From Streptomyces griseus (GTDB lineage: Bacteria > Actinomycetota > Actinomycetes > Streptomycetales > Streptomycetaceae), in NCBI RefSeq assembly GCF_001715295.1, contig NZ_MDKB01000004.1:632749-696748 (forward strand): a stretch of 64,000 bases of DNA. Direction: 5' to 3'. Shown here piece after piece: positions 1-9,261 of the stretch. The position numbers and the translations under genes are program-made. The notes under the pieces were generated by a model. That model saw nothing but the letters and a program-made list of their open reading frames with translations. It did no database searches and was not told the DNA's origin. The first letter of the stretch is position 1. Each line of letters opens with the position of its first letter.

Positions 1-453
1 GCGTACCACGAAAGCACCCTGCGTACCGTCCCCGAGCTGTATCAGGCGGATGTCCGGATCCTCCTGGAGGCCGGCGAGCTGATGGGCGCTGGCGACTATC
101 TGCGGGCGCAGCGCGCCCGGACGCTGATGCGCGAGGAGTGGTCCCGTGTCCTGGAGGAAGTCGACGTGATCGCCGCCCCTGCGGTCCCGATGGCCGCGGT
201 CCCGTCGGGCCAGGAGACCGTCACCTGGCCCGACGGCACGGTCGAGAGCGTCTCCGACGCCTATGTGCGCCTCTCGTCCCCGGCCAACATCACAGGAGTG
301 CCCGCACTCTCCGTCCCGGTCGGCCACGATGCGGCCGGCATGCCCATCGGCATGCAGTTGCTCGGGCGGCCCTTCGCCGAGCGGACGCTGCTGCGGGTGG
401 GCCACGCATACGAGCGGACGCAATCCGCCCGATCGCTCGCCCCCCTCCCTTGA
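1..453 (+). CDS. amidase (amidase-signature family), C-terminal part
   Basis: The frame is open from the first base, so the 5' end lies outside the window. The visible 150 residues match the C-terminal region of GatA/AtzF-type amidases: VDVIAAPAVPMAA, then SPANITGVPALSVPVG, then GMPIGMQLLGRPF, which is the usual final core strand before the last helix. The Ser-Ser-Lys triad and Gly/Ser-rich signature would be upstream and cannot be seen. These enzymes hydrolyse amide bonds in the cytoplasm; the substrate is unknown. A strong hairpin follows the stop, so transcription probably ends here. Confidence 0.85.
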   Translation, partial: AYHESTLRTVPELYQADVRILLEAGELMGAGDYLRAQRARTLMREEWSRVLEEVDVIAAPAVPMAAVPSGQETVTWPDGTVESVSDAYVRLSSPANITGVPALSVPVGHDAAGMPIGMQLLGRPFAERTLLRVGHAYERTQSARSLAPLP

Positions 454-504
454 GAGCGGCGTGCGGGCCGGGCCGGAAAGCCGGCCCGGCCCCACACGCC
501 GCTC
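454..504 (+). terminator. strong GC-rich hairpin after the amidase
   Basis: The arms GAGCGGCGTG and CACGCCGCTC enclose a second stem of GGGCCGGGCCGG against its complement around an AAAG-like loop, giving about 22 pairs with one small bulge. It starts one base after the amidase stop codon. There is no U-tract, which is usual for actinobacterial terminators. Confidence 0.75.
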
Positions 505-716
505 GGCCCCGTCGGGATCAGGGACCAGATGCCCGCGACGACGAGATCGGCGAGTACTCCGGCGCAGCCGTCGAGCGGGCGCACGTCCTTGGTGCAGCGG
601 CGGTGCGGGCGTCACCCGCGGGTGCCGGAGCGCATGGCCACCAGAGCGGATGCCCGGCTTCGGTGGGCTCGGGTATCGGTCCGCTAAACGCAAGGACTGT
701 GCTTTAAGCTGGTGCG

Positions 717-1292
717 ATGAGCAGCAAGCAAAGGGCTCGCCCGGGCGGGCGCAGTGCACGCGTCCAGGCGTCGGTGCACACCGCCGTACGGGAACTCATG
801 ACGGAAAGGGGCCGCGAGGCACTGACCGTCCCCCTGGTCGCCCAGCGCGCCGGAGTCACCCCGTCGACCATCTACCGCCGCTGGGGCAACCTGCAGGAAC
901 TGCTGTCGGACGTCGCGGTGGAGAGGCTGCGGCCCGACACCGAACCGGAGGACCACGGCGACCTGCGGTCCGACCTCACGGCATGGGCCGAACAGTTCCT
1001 CGACGAAATGACGTCCGCCTCGGGCCGCGCGTATATCCGCGACGCCCTGCTCGGCGACCCGGACGGCAGCAACGCCGGCCAGTGCTCGGCCTACGCGGCC
1101 GAACAGATCGACGTCATTCTCGCTCGGGCGACCGACCGCGAGGAGAACACTCCCGACGTCGAGACGGCCATGGACCGCATCGTCGCCCCCATGATGTATC
1201 GCATCCTCTTCCGCCCGGCCGGGCTCGACGCCGCGTACGCCCGCCAGCTTGTGTCCGAGCTCTTCGGCATACGCCGGAAAGGTGACCGGTGA
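717..1292 (+). CDS. TetR/AcrR family transcriptional regulator
   Basis: 191 residues. The N-terminal HTH (about residues 25-70) contains LVAQRAGVTPSTIYRRWGN, typical of TetR proteins. The rest is an all-helical ligand domain ending in a short basic tail. Start ATG at 717. No divergent partner lies immediately upstream (an amidase end and terminator), so its target may be its own promoter or a distant gene. The downstream serine hydrolase is convergent. Family is clear; ligand unknown. Confidence 0.88.
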   Translation: MSSKQRARPGGRSARVQASVHTAVRELMTERGREALTVPLVAQRAGVTPSTIYRRWGNLQELLSDVAVERLRPDTEPEDHGDLRSDLTAWAEQFLDEMTSASGRAYIRDALLGDPDGSNAGQCSAYAAEQIDVILARATDREENTPDVETAMDRIVAPMMYRILFRPAGLDAAYARQLVSELFGIRRKGDR

Positions 1293-1663
1293 CCGGGCGG
1301 CCGTCTCCGGCGCCTGCGAAAGCGCGCGCGCCTCACGTCCCGACGGGCGCTCCGGCGACCTCACCCGTCGCCCTGCCGGACGGGCACGAGGGTTCCAGGG
1401 TCCGGCAGGAGGCGCCCGCGGTCATCCGGTTCGTGGGCGTCGGTCCGGTCAGCTGCCGGCGGTCAGCCCGCCCCACGCAGGGCTGAGGGTCACCGCGCCG
1501 CCTCGGCTGAGGCACACCGCTCGACACGGTGCACGTGCCGGATACGCAGCGAGTCCCGGCGGGTCGCCGGGGCGTAGGCATCGGGTACTGCTGGGGACGT
1601 GCGACCGCGTTGACGCTTCCCGCAGCGCCGCACCGCCCGTTCCCGGGCCGGGTGCGGCGCCCC

Positions 1664-2956
1664 TCATGCGGTCGTCGTGTTCGAGGGGCGCGGGTTGCCC
1701 AGCATCCGACAGGTGGCTGCGTCGACGAGGGCCTTGTTCGCGGTCGCGGCCTTCTTCTCCTTGATGCCGAAGTTCGTGACGGTGAAGACCGCGACGCTGC
1801 GGGTGCCGGTGGCGTCGGTGTAGATCTCGCTGGAGTAGCCGGGCAGGCCGCCGGTGTGGCCCCAGACTGTGCCGCAGGGCGTGTCCACCCTCATCAGGCC
1901 CAGACCGTAACCTCCGCCTTCCTCGGGGGCGTCCACGGTGGTGCGCATCTGCTTCATCTGGGCCTCGGGCAGCAACCGGCCGGACGTGAGTGCGGTGAGG
2001 AAGCGCTGCCAGTCCTGCGCGGTGGAGACCATCCCGCCTGCCGCCCACGCCCAGCTCGGGTCGATGGCGGTGGTATCGATGTTGTCCCCTGGGCGTCCGG
2101 GCCCGGCGAATCCGACGCCCTCGGGCAGGTCCACGGTCCCGGAAAGAAGGGCCTTCAGGCGCTCGGCGTCCGGTTCGTAGCCGGTCGCGTGGCGTTTCCC
2201 GGCGTGCCAGGCGGCGTCCGTGGCCAGGAACGAGTCCTTCATGCCGAGCGGCTTGGTGATCTTCTGCTCGATCAGCTCTGCCAGACTGCTTCCGGTGGCC
2301 TTCTCCAGGATCAGCCCGAGGGCCTCGTAGTTGGCGTTGCTGTAGGAGTATTTTTCGCCGGGCCCGGTCGGGGGGTCCTGCTCGGGAGTGGTGGCGAGAA
2401 GTTCCTCCGGCCTCCATGCGCGCTGCTCCTGACCGGTGAGCGAGGGGAGGAACGTGGGCGTCAGCAGAAAGTCCTCCAGGCCGCTGGTGTGGTTGAGCAG
2501 CATCCGTACGGTGATGTGCCCGCCGCCCTCGACCAGTCCGGGCAGCCACTTCTCGACCGTGTCGTCGAGACCGATCCTCTTCTCGGCGACCTGTTGCAGG
2601 ACGAGCGTCGCGGTGAGCGTCTTGGTGTTGGACCCGACGCGGAACCGGTCGTCGACGGCGAGGCGGTGCTCGTCCTTCGTCCAGGCGGCCTGGCGGGCGA
2701 TCTCGACGGGCTTCCCGTCGCCGCGGTCGATCCGGACGATGACGCCCAGGGAGCCGGTGTCGGCCGCCTTCTGCGCCAGGACGCTCAGGCGTTCGGCGGC
2801 AGCCGTGTGAGCCGTACCCCGCCCGGCCGCGGAATCGGCCCCGACCTGCCCGTCGTCCGAGCAACCGACGAGCACCGCGCCCATGCACGTGGCCAACGCC
2901 ACGGTCAGCGCCCCTCGTAGAACCCGGTGACGGCGAGACGACGTGTGTGCGGACAT
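1664..2956 (-). CDS. secreted serine hydrolase lipoprotein (class C beta-lactamase / DD-peptidase fold)
   Basis: 430 residues from the ATG at 2956, preceded by a good ribosome site (GAAGGGAA). An N-terminal signal with basic start, hydrophobic stretch and lipobox VLVGC (Cys32) predicts a membrane-anchored lipoprotein. Active-site motifs of PF00144 enzymes are present: S109-N-T-K112 (SxxK), YSN in YSYSNANYEALG, and HTG in VWGHTGGLPGYSS. It lies on the same strand just after a two-component system. Role could be D-alanyl-D-alanine carboxypeptidase, esterase or beta-lactamase; motifs do not decide. The neighbouring kinase/regulator may control it, which is inference from position. Confidence 0.88.
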   Translation of the reverse strand: MSAHTSSRRHRVLRGALTVALATCMGAVLVGCSDDGQVGADSAAGRGTAHTAAAERLSVLAQKAADTGSLGVIVRIDRGDGKPVEIARQAAWTKDEHRLAVDDRFRVGSNTKTLTATLVLQQVAEKRIGLDDTVEKWLPGLVEGGGHITVRMLLNHTSGLEDFLLTPTFLPSLTGQEQRAWRPEELLATTPEQDPPTGPGEKYSYSNANYEALGLILEKATGSSLAELIEQKITKPLGMKDSFLATDAAWHAGKRHATGYEPDAERLKALLSGTVDLPEGVGFAGPGRPGDNIDTTAIDPSWAWAAGGMVSTAQDWQRFLTALTSGRLLPEAQMKQMRTTVDAPEEGGGYGLGLMRVDTPCGTVWGHTGGLPGYSSEIYTDATGTRSVAVFTVTNFGIKEKKAATANKALVDAATCRMLGNPRPSNTTTA

Positions 2957-3172
2957 GGCAGTTCCCTTCGGCGCGTGGCAGTTGTTCCGTGCGTGGAGGG
3001 ATCCGGCATCCACCCTGGTGAAGGCGTTCGAAGGCTCCGCGCACAGCGACCATTCAGCCAGCGGCGCGCCCCCGGCACATCGCTCGGTGGAGGGCTTCCC
3101 TCCGGCACGGCATCACTCCAAGGAGTGACGCCACGGCAGAGGGCGCCTCGCCGCCCCGCCCCCCGGAGACGG

Positions 3173-3838
3173 TCAGGACAAGGTGTTCCTGGCCAGCACC
3201 GCAGCCTGCGCCCTGCTCTGGCAGCCGGTCTTCGTGAGCACGCGGCTGACGTGGGTCTTCACCGTGTGCAGGCTCACCACGAGCCGGTCGGCGATCTCGG
3301 CGTTGCTCAGGCCGTCGCGGATCAGACGCAGCACGTCGGCCTCCCGCTCGGTGAGGTCCCTCAACCGGGCCAGCTCCTGGTCGCTGGGCTGGCGCCGGCC
3401 GCTGAGATGGCCCTCGATGATCCGCTGGGTCACCGCGGGACTCAGTGTGCTGTGCCCGGCGGCCGCGGCGCGTACGGCCCCGGTCAGCTCCTCGTACGAA
3501 CTGTTCTTCAGGAGAAAGCCGGATGCCCCGGCGGCGAGCGCGTCGTCGACGTACTCGTCCAGGGCGAACGTGGTCAGCATGAGCACCCGGCAACGCCCCG
3601 CCCCGGTCAGTCCACGGCGCCGGAGCTCGGCCAGTGCCCACAGGCCGTCGCGGCGCGGCATACGGATGTCCATCAGCAGCACATCCGGCCGCAGCCGTGC
3701 GCAGGTCTCGACGGCACCCTCGCCGTCGTCCGCGGTGCCCGCCACGGTGATGTCCGCCTGGCTGTCCAATATCGCGCTCAGCCCGGCGCGGATGACCGGC
3801 TCGTCGTCCACGACGAGCACGCTGATCTGCTCAGTCAC
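3173..3838 (-). CDS. NarL/FixJ-type response regulator
   Basis: 221 residues from a GTG at 3838. Receiver domain residues 1-120 with acidic pair D11-D12, phosphoacceptor D57 in LLMDIRMP and the conserved Lys in FLLKNS. A LuxR-type HTH at the C-terminus contains LTEREADVLRLIRDGLSNAEI. The GTG start overlaps the end of the upstream histidine kinase gene by 8 bases, so the two are translationally coupled. A longer reading to 3922 exists but lies wholly inside the kinase gene and has no family match. Cognate partner is the kinase; target genes may include the serine hydrolase downstream. Confidence 0.9.
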   Translation of the reverse strand: MTEQISVLVVDDEPVIRAGLSAILDSQADITVAGTADDGEGAVETCARLRPDVLLMDIRMPRRDGLWALAELRRRGLTGAGRCRVLMLTTFALDEYVDDALAAGASGFLLKNSSYEELTGAVRAAAAGHSTLSPAVTQRIIEGHLSGRRQPSDQELARLRDLTEREADVLRLIRDGLSNAEIADRLVVSLHTVKTHVSRVLTKTGCQSRAQAAVLARNTLS

Positions 3839-5021
3839 CCGCACACTCCAAGGGCATCGTGGCCGCCACGCGAAAGCCGCCGTCGCCGGTCGGGCCTGCC
3901 GTGAGGTCGCCGCCCAGCGCACCCACGCGTTCCTCCATGCTCACCAGACCGAGTCCGACGCCGGCGTCGGCCGCGCCACGTCGCGCGGCGGGACCGTTCA
4001 CCACCACGCACCGCAACCGCCCCGCACCCGACTCGACAGTCACCCGGACCGGCGCCCCGGGAGCGTGCCGACGCGCGTTGACCAGTGCCTCCTGCACGAC
4101 ACGATAGCCCGCCAGCTGCACGGCTCCTGGCACAGCCTCCGGCGCGAGATCATTCGTCAGCTCGACCGTTCCTCCCATGGCACGATGGCTGTCCAGCAAC
4201 GCGTCCAGTTCAGCAAGGTCCGGCGCCGGCCGGAGCGGGACCGCGTCCGCAGGATCGCGCAGCATCCGCAGCAGATTTTGCAGCTCGGAGCCGCTCTGCC
4301 GACCCGCCGTCGCCAGCCCGTCGACCTGGGCACGGGCCCAGTCGGGCAACTCGCCACCGCGGGCCCGCAACGTCTCCGCGTGCACGACGAGCAGGGTCAG
4401 CGAGTGCGCGACCACATCGTGCATCTCACCGGCGATCCGCGTCCGCTCCCGCTGTGCGGCCTGTGCCGCCTCCAGAGCCTGCGCCCGGCGTGCGTCGGTG
4501 GCCCGCTGCTCCGCCGCGGCCAGCAGCGCCTGCCGCGTCCGTGCGGCGAACCCCATCACCCAGGCCAGCGGCATCGGGGCCAGCGCGGCGAGGACGTCCA
4601 GACCACCCCGGAAGTCACTGGAATCAGTCGTCATCCGGTTCAGCCACAGGCCCGCCACGCCCAGCACGGCGGCGCCCAGCATCGCCGACACCGTCCGCCT
4701 CCAGCTCGCACAGTGATGGCCCAGGTTGTACAGCAGCACCGCCGGCGGCAGGAAGACCAGCGGTGACAGTTTGGCCCCCGCGCCCGCACTCCCCACCAGT
4801 GCCACCAGAAGAGCCCCGAAACCCACGACGAAGGCGGTGGCCGGCAGCCGCCGCCGCAGCAGCAAGACCGTCACGCCGACGGCCTCGTACACCGCGAGCG
4901 ATGCCCAAGCCGGTCCAGAGGCATCCACGTACGGCTGCGACAGAAGCGCCGGCACACATGTCAGCACGACCAATCCGGCATCGGTGCCCCACCCGTGCCA
5001 CCTGCCGTCCATCACTCTCAT
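3831..5021 (-). CDS. NarL-system sensor histidine kinase (HisKA_3)
   Basis: 396 residues. About five or six hydrophobic segments in residues 10-165 form a membrane sensor, followed by a short coiled segment. The HisKA_3 dimerisation motif ERTRIAGEMHDVVAHSLTLL holds the phospho-accepting His. A C-terminal ATPase domain has the G-box GVGLGLVSMEERVGALGG. ATG at 5021, with an in-frame ATG at 5012 as an alternative. It phosphorylates the response regulator whose GTG overlaps its stop. The extracellular part is minimal, so it may sense a membrane signal; the stimulus is unknown. Confidence 0.9.
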   Translation of the reverse strand: MRVMDGRWHGWGTDAGLVVLTCVPALLSQPYVDASGPAWASLAVYEAVGVTVLLLRRRLPATAFVVGFGALLVALVGSAGAGAKLSPLVFLPPAVLLYNLGHHCASWRRTVSAMLGAAVLGVAGLWLNRMTTDSSDFRGGLDVLAALAPMPLAWVMGFAARTRQALLAAAEQRATDARRAQALEAAQAAQRERTRIAGEMHDVVAHSLTLLVVHAETLRARGGELPDWARAQVDGLATAGRQSGSELQNLLRMLRDPADAVPLRPAPDLAELDALLDSHRAMGGTVELTNDLAPEAVPGAVQLAGYRVVQEALVNARRHAPGAPVRVTVESGAGRLRCVVVNGPAARRGAADAGVGLGLVSMEERVGALGGDLTAGPTGDGGFRVAATMPLECAGD

Positions 5022-5308
5022 CCGTCCGACCCTACTGATCCTTTCGTGAGCTCAGTGGGGGCGGGAGGCTGTGGGGGCAGCTCCGAGCGGACCATGAGCG
5101 GCCTCTCCTCGACCATCGCCGCGTCCGCCCCACCGGCCGCATGATCTTCTACCACCTCGGCGGCCAGTCGGTCACCCACGGTGCCCGTCGTACCCGCAAC
5201 TGTGCCTTCCAGTAAGGGAGTTGCATCGCACCCCGTACACACCCACCGGGGGTTCGTGGCGGCGGGTGAGCGTGACGGATGGAGGGGGCGGCGACGGTGA
5301 TGGCAGGA

Positions 5309-5476
5309 CTGAGGGTTGTCCGGCACTTCACGGCGGGCGCGCGACGACAGCGACGGCATCTCGCCGCGTCGTCGGGACGTCCCCATACGTCCCGTATGCG
5401 GACGTCCCTCCGCATTGCCGTGCCCCGCATCCGACGCCGCACGCTGCTCCACCGGGAGGCGCGGGACAACCCTCAG
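5309..5476. repeat. MITE-like element, copy 1 (about 168 bp)
   Basis: Terminal inverted repeats CTGAGGGTTGTCC at the left and its exact complement at the right enclose a non-coding body. The middle holds a large palindrome (5374-5408) with outer arms GGGACGTCC and inner arms CATACG. A related sequence in the same orientation lies at 19929-20094. The pieces CCATAC, GTATGCGGACG, CCCTCCGC, CGACGCCGC and CCACCGGGA recur in order. The rest of 5022-5528 shows no gene. Confidence 0.75.
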
Positions 5477-5528
5477 GTGATGCTCGCCGCGCGCGTGAAG
5501 GTGCTGCTGTGACCATCAGAGGTGGCAG

Positions 5529-5551
5529 ATATATCTCGTAGCTCGATATAT
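5529..5551. promoter_or_regulatory. AT-rich palindrome before the PadR gene, probable autoregulatory operator
   Basis: ATATATC at 5529-5535 and GATATAT at 5545-5551 are a perfect inverted repeat with a 9-base spacer, ending 9 bases before the PadR ATG. Its AT content contrasts sharply with the surroundings. PadR proteins commonly bind dyads in their own promoters; that this protein binds here is inference. Confidence 0.65.
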
Positions 5552-5560
5552 GCTCGATGC

Positions 5561-5902
5561 ATGACCAGACAGCATCCGCCCTTGACGGAACCGCAGTACT
5601 TCATCCTCGCTGCACTCATGGATGGCCCGTTGCACGGTTACGGCATCATCAAGGCTGCCGAGCAGGCCACCGACGGGCGGCTCCGGATCGCTGTCGGCAC
5701 TCTCTACGGCGCGCTGGAGCGGATGGAGCGGGCCGGGCTGGTGGCCGCCGGCCATGAGGAAATCGTGGACGGCCGGGCGCGGCGCTACTACCGGCTCACC
5801 GAGGACGGCACCGAGACGCTCGGCCGGGAGGCGCTGCGGATGCAGCAGGCGGCGGCCGTCGTCATCGGACGCTCGCGGGATACGGGAACGGCCCTGGCAT
5901 GA
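5561..5902 (+). CDS. PadR family transcriptional regulator
   Basis: 113 residues from ATG 5561. It begins LTEPQYFILAALMDGPLHGYGI and carries GTLYGALERMERAGLV, the winged-helix signature of PadR proteins, then a wing with GRARRYYRLTEDG. The short C-terminal dimerisation helix places it in the small (PadR-s2) group. The stop overlaps the start of the next membrane protein gene by 4 bases, and an AT-rich dyad lies just upstream. A related arrangement recurs at 34.8-36.1 kb. Expected to repress its own two-gene operon. Confidence 0.92.
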   Translation: MTRQHPPLTEPQYFILAALMDGPLHGYGIIKAAEQATDGRLRIAVGTLYGALERMERAGLVAAGHEEIVDGRARRYYRLTEDGTETLGREALRMQQAAAVVIGRSRDTGTALA

Positions 5903-6855
5903 ATCGTCTGCTGCTTGCGGCCTATCCCGAGCCCTACCGTTCCCGGCAGGGAGAGGAGGTGCTGGCCTGCCTGGCCGAGGCGTATCCCGGCCGCTCCTGG
6001 CCCCCGCCGCGGGAAGTCGTCGCCCTGGCCCGTGCCGGGGTGCAGGCCCGCGTCCGTGCCGTCGTCGACGACACCGCCCGCCCGTGGTGGCTGGACGGCA
6101 TCCATCTGGCCGCCCTGGCCCTCGCCGCGCTGGCGCTGGTTCCGTATCTGCAGGATGTGTGGCACTGGGCGCTGCACATCGACCCCGGACAGCACGCCAT
6201 CGCCTTCCACTTCTCCGGCTGGTACCCGTGGGCCGACGGGCCCACACGCACACGGCTCCTGCCCTACGGGCTGCTCCCGCTGGTCTGCCTGATCGCCCTG
6301 CTGCGCGGCAGACCGTGGATCGCGCTGCCGGCCGCCGCAGCGATGATCTGGGCCGGCGCCACGTCCCACGGCCGCACCCTCTTCGGCGACGAGGGCAAGG
6401 CGGGCCTGGGCTACTACGGTCTCGGCGCCCCGATAACGGCCCGTGACCTGGTGCTGTCGGGGACACTGTGCGCCGCGTGCGCCGTGCTGGCGCTCTGCCG
6501 CCCCAGCCGTCTGCGACGCCGCTCGTACCGCTGGCTGGTCCCCGTCGTACTCGCCATGGCCGTGGCCGGGAGCCTGCACGTCATCTCCGTCAGTCCGGCC
6601 TTCCAACGCGGCCTGTTCGCCCTCGAAGTCGCCGCGCTGCTCGCCGCGTGGACGGCGACGGCCGCCACCGGCGACCACCGGTGGCTGATCCCCGTCGCGG
6701 CGTTCGCGATCGTCCGCATGCAGGCGATCGTCGTCCGGCCGGACGCGTTCATGCAGTCCTTTCCGGACCTGGTCGTCCTCATCCTGCTGATCGCACCCCT
6801 CCCCGCCCTGGTGATCGCCGCCCAGCGCCGACAGGGGCAGGCACTCGCCGAATAG
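5899..6855 (+). CDS. multi-pass membrane protein coupled to a PadR regulator
   Basis: 318 residues. The first 70 are soluble (LLLAAYPEPYRSRQGEEVLACL), followed by about seven hydrophobic segments. The ATG overlaps the PadR stop, so it is the regulated partner. The N-terminal pattern of a Tyr-Pro-x-x-Tyr/Ala-Arg start then a conserved Gly-Gln-Glu resembles the membrane protein at 34844-35731 (YPAAYRAAHGQEIIDV), which is also coupled to a PadR gene. No enzymatic motif is seen and the function is unknown. PadR-linked membrane proteins in Streptomyces are often linked to envelope stress; that is only a possibility here. Confidence 0.8.
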   Translation: MNRLLLAAYPEPYRSRQGEEVLACLAEAYPGRSWPPPREVVALARAGVQARVRAVVDDTARPWWLDGIHLAALALAALALVPYLQDVWHWALHIDPGQHAIAFHFSGWYPWADGPTRTRLLPYGLLPLVCLIALLRGRPWIALPAAAAMIWAGATSHGRTLFGDEGKAGLGYYGLGAPITARDLVLSGTLCAACAVLALCRPSRLRRRSYRWLVPVVLAMAVAGSLHVISVSPAFQRGLFALEVAALLAAWTATAATGDHRWLIPVAAFAIVRMQAIVVRPDAFMQSFPDLVVLILLIAPLPALVIAAQRRQGQALAE

Positions 6856-6948
6856 GAGCGGGCCCCCGGTGGGCCGGCCGAGCCCGGCGGCCCACGTCGT
6901 GCCGGAAGACCTGCGCGACCGAACTCCCCCTACGGAAGAAACAGAGCG

Positions 6949-7872
6949 ATGACTCAGCACGATTCCCAGCCCCTGCCCGCGCACCGGCCGGGGGCATCGA
7001 CGCAGGCCCCCGGGACCCCCGACGGCACCGGCCCGACGCGTACGACACGGCCGTGGATGCCGGCTCTGCTGTACACCCTGGGGTTCCTGACGGTCTATCT
7101 GCTCGCCGTCTGCACCCCGTGGGGGCAACGAGCGGAGAACGCCCTGTTCGGTCTCGGTGAACAGGGGAGCGAGAGCGCATGGATCTACCCCCTGTCCGGA
7201 GCGACCTACGGCTCGACGCCCCTGCCGCCGATGGAATTGAGCGCCAAGCCCACCCTGATGGTGGGCCTGGCCGTCATCGTGGTCCTCACCCTGGTGCGGC
7301 GGTGCTGGTGGCAGGGGTGCGCGGCGCTCGGGGTCGTCGTTCTCACGACCGGCGGCAAGGAGGTGCTCAAATCGACCATCCTGCCCCGCCCCGATCTGGT
7401 GGGAGCGCCGGAGAATCTCCTTGACCAGGGTTTCCCCAGCGGGCACACGGCCATACCCGCCGCGCTGACCCTCGCCGCCGTCCTCGTGGTCTGCCCCCGT
7501 ATCCGCCCCTACGTCGCCACGGCCGGTGTGCTGTGGCTCGCCTGCATCGCCGCCGCCAGCGCGACCATGGGCGGCCACCGGCCCAGCGAAGTACTGGGAG
7601 CCGCGCTGTTGGCCTGTGCCTGTTACGGCCTCGCCACCTGGCTGCTGCCGCCGGCCGCCGTGCCGGGCGCCACGCGGAGTCCCCGTGCGCTGCCCGCCAT
7701 CACCCTGACGTTGGCCCTGGCCGTCGCCCTCGTTTCCGGCGCGCGGAGCGACACCCTCACCAGGTCACTGGTCTCCGCGGCGACGGGCTTCGTATGTGCG
7801 GTCCTGGTCTGGTACGCCGCAGTCGGGCGGCCCGCACCCACCGCACGCCGCACACGCCCCGCACGGGACTGA
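6949..7872 (+). CDS. PAP2-family membrane phosphatase
   Basis: 307 residues with about six membrane spans. The three acid-phosphatase motifs are visible: KEVLKSTILPRP (K-x6-RP form), PSGHTA, and GGHRPSEVLG in place of the usual SR-x5-H-x3-D, so motif 3 ends in Glu rather than Asp. Such enzymes dephosphorylate lipid pyrophosphates such as undecaprenyl-PP or phosphatidate at the outer membrane face. A ribosome site (GGAAGAAAC) precedes ATG 6949. The 93-base gap to the previous gene leaves room for its own promoter. Confidence 0.88.
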   Translation: MTQHDSQPLPAHRPGASTQAPGTPDGTGPTRTTRPWMPALLYTLGFLTVYLLAVCTPWGQRAENALFGLGEQGSESAWIYPLSGATYGSTPLPPMELSAKPTLMVGLAVIVVLTLVRRCWWQGCAALGVVVLTTGGKEVLKSTILPRPDLVGAPENLLDQGFPSGHTAIPAALTLAAVLVVCPRIRPYVATAGVLWLACIAAASATMGGHRPSEVLGAALLACACYGLATWLLPPAAVPGATRSPRALPAITLTLALAVALVSGARSDTLTRSLVSAATGFVCAVLVWYAAVGRPAPTARRTRPARD

Positions 7873-7998
7873 CCACCCGGCCGGCTCCGGGCGGGAACCG
7901 GTGCCGAGACGCCACCGGTCGGACTCGGCGACAAGGTCGTCCCGTTCCCTCCGGCTCTACGGCGTGCACGTGCCCCGGACGGAAGCAGGGGAAGAAGC

Positions 7999-8307
7999 GT
8001 GAGAAGCACCGGTAAACCGCCGCAGTCAGTGGACACCGGCATCAGCTTCAAGGTCGGTGACATCGTGGACGCCGTGGAACGTGACCTGCCCGCGGGATAC
8101 CCAGCACCACCGACGGGCCCGTGGCGTGCGGTCATCGCAGAGATGGCGCAGGAGATCCCGAGCGGGGACATGTACGGCCGGTGGCGCCCCTGGTGGGTCG
8201 GTCTCCACGCGCTGTGCCTCGACGGTCTCGCGGCCGCGCTCAACGGTCGGGCGGACGTCAGCCGACGGGCCGGCAGCACTGATCGCGAAGTGCATCCCGA
8301 CATGTGA
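7999..8307 (+). CDS. hypothetical protein, 102 residues
   Basis: Starts at GTG 7999 after the purine-rich site GAAGAAGC. Sequence features are GISFKVGDIVDAVERDLPAGYP and a tryptophan-rich centre (GRWRPWWVGLHALCLDGL). No family recognised, no signal peptide. Codon use fits coding sequence. The following 165 bases hold nothing evident. Confidence 0.5.
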   Translation: MRSTGKPPQSVDTGISFKVGDIVDAVERDLPAGYPAPPTGPWRAVIAEMAQEIPSGDMYGRWRPWWVGLHALCLDGLAAALNGRADVSRRAGSTDREVHPDM

Positions 8308-8472
8308 CGACCCGCTCCATGGCATCTACGAGGGAAGGAGTTCACGAGCCCTGGGCTGACGCCACGCTCGACCTGCGTCGGGGTGGCCGGGCGACCGTCC
8401 GCGCCCGATGGCCGTGCTTCGGGTTCGACGTGGTGCGGCACCGTGCTGGGGGCCTCCCGGCCGCGGTGGTGC

Positions 8473-9162
8473 TCAGGTGGTCAGGCGAGCCAGGAGGGCG
8501 GGATGGTCTGCCAGGACCGATTCCACCATGGCCTGGAATTGGGGCGTGAAGAAGTCGAGGTCGACGGTCCGCCAGTCGATGCCGCCCAGGGGTGGCTGCG
8601 GGTCGTACTCGATGAGGAGCTGGACCGTGCGGGCGGTCTGCTCGCCCGCGAGGCGTTCAACCAGGTGGAGGGCCATGTCGATACCCGCTGACACTCCGGC
8701 GGCGGTGATCACGGGGCCGGCCTCGACCCAGCGTTCGACGACGGGCGTCGCTCCGAACTTGGCCAGTAGGTCGCGGACGCCCCAGTGAGTGGTGGCCTGC
8801 CGACCGTCGAGCAGGCCGGCGGCGCCCAGGATCAGGGAGCCGGTGCACACCGAGCCGACGACCTCGGCCGTCCGCGCGGCCTGCCGGATCCAGTCCAGCA
8901 GGGGCTCGTTGGCCAGGGCGGCGATGGTGGGCTCGGTCCCGCCGGGCACGATCAGCGCGAAGGGTTCGGTGACCTGGTCGAAGGTGTGGCTCGGCGTCAG
9001 CTTCAGCGGAGTGTCGGTGTCCAGGGGGGTGAGGTCCTGGCCGACGACGGCCACCTCGAAGGACGGGTCGATCTGGGCGAGCGCCGACAGCACCTGGAGC
9101 GGCCCGACCAGGTCGAGCGGGGTGATGCCGGGATAGAGCACGAAGGCGAGTGTCTTGGTCAT
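8473..9162 (-). CDS. DJ-1/PfpI family protein, isonitrile-hydratase-like
   Basis: 229 residues from ATG 9162 with site GAAGGTGACGGC. The whole protein is one DJ-1/PfpI fold. It has the nucleophile elbow VGSVCTGSLILGAAGLLDG with Cys106 and the conserved ATTHW segment, an N-terminal LYPGITPLDLVGP, and a conserved Asp after it. Closest known function is isonitrile hydratase (InhA), converting isonitriles to N-formamides, but related members include regulators and amidases. It is divergent from a GlxA-type regulator with 99 bases between, so that regulator probably controls it. Confidence 0.85.
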   Translation of the reverse strand: MTKTLAFVLYPGITPLDLVGPLQVLSALAQIDPSFEVAVVGQDLTPLDTDTPLKLTPSHTFDQVTEPFALIVPGGTEPTIAALANEPLLDWIRQAARTAEVVGSVCTGSLILGAAGLLDGRQATTHWGVRDLLAKFGATPVVERWVEAGPVITAAGVSAGIDMALHLVERLAGEQTARTVQLLIEYDPQPPLGGIDWRTVDLDFFTPQFQAMVESVLADHPALLARLTT

Positions 9163-9261
9163 GCCGTCACCTTCGGCCCCAGGCCGTGGGAGCGCCAAGG
9201 GAAGACAGTGACCAGGTCGGAATTCTTGGGATACACGTCTTTCCGACATAGGGTCCTGGTC

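Noticed and set aside
138-1364. Long overlapping frames on both strands around the amidase end and TetR gene
   Set aside because: Arg/Pro/Ala-rich shadows of real genes in high-GC DNA, with no family motifs.
1449-3053. 534-codon minus frame over the serine hydrolase
   Set aside because: Out of frame with the SxxK/YSN/HTG protein; basic low-complexity composition typical of a shadow.
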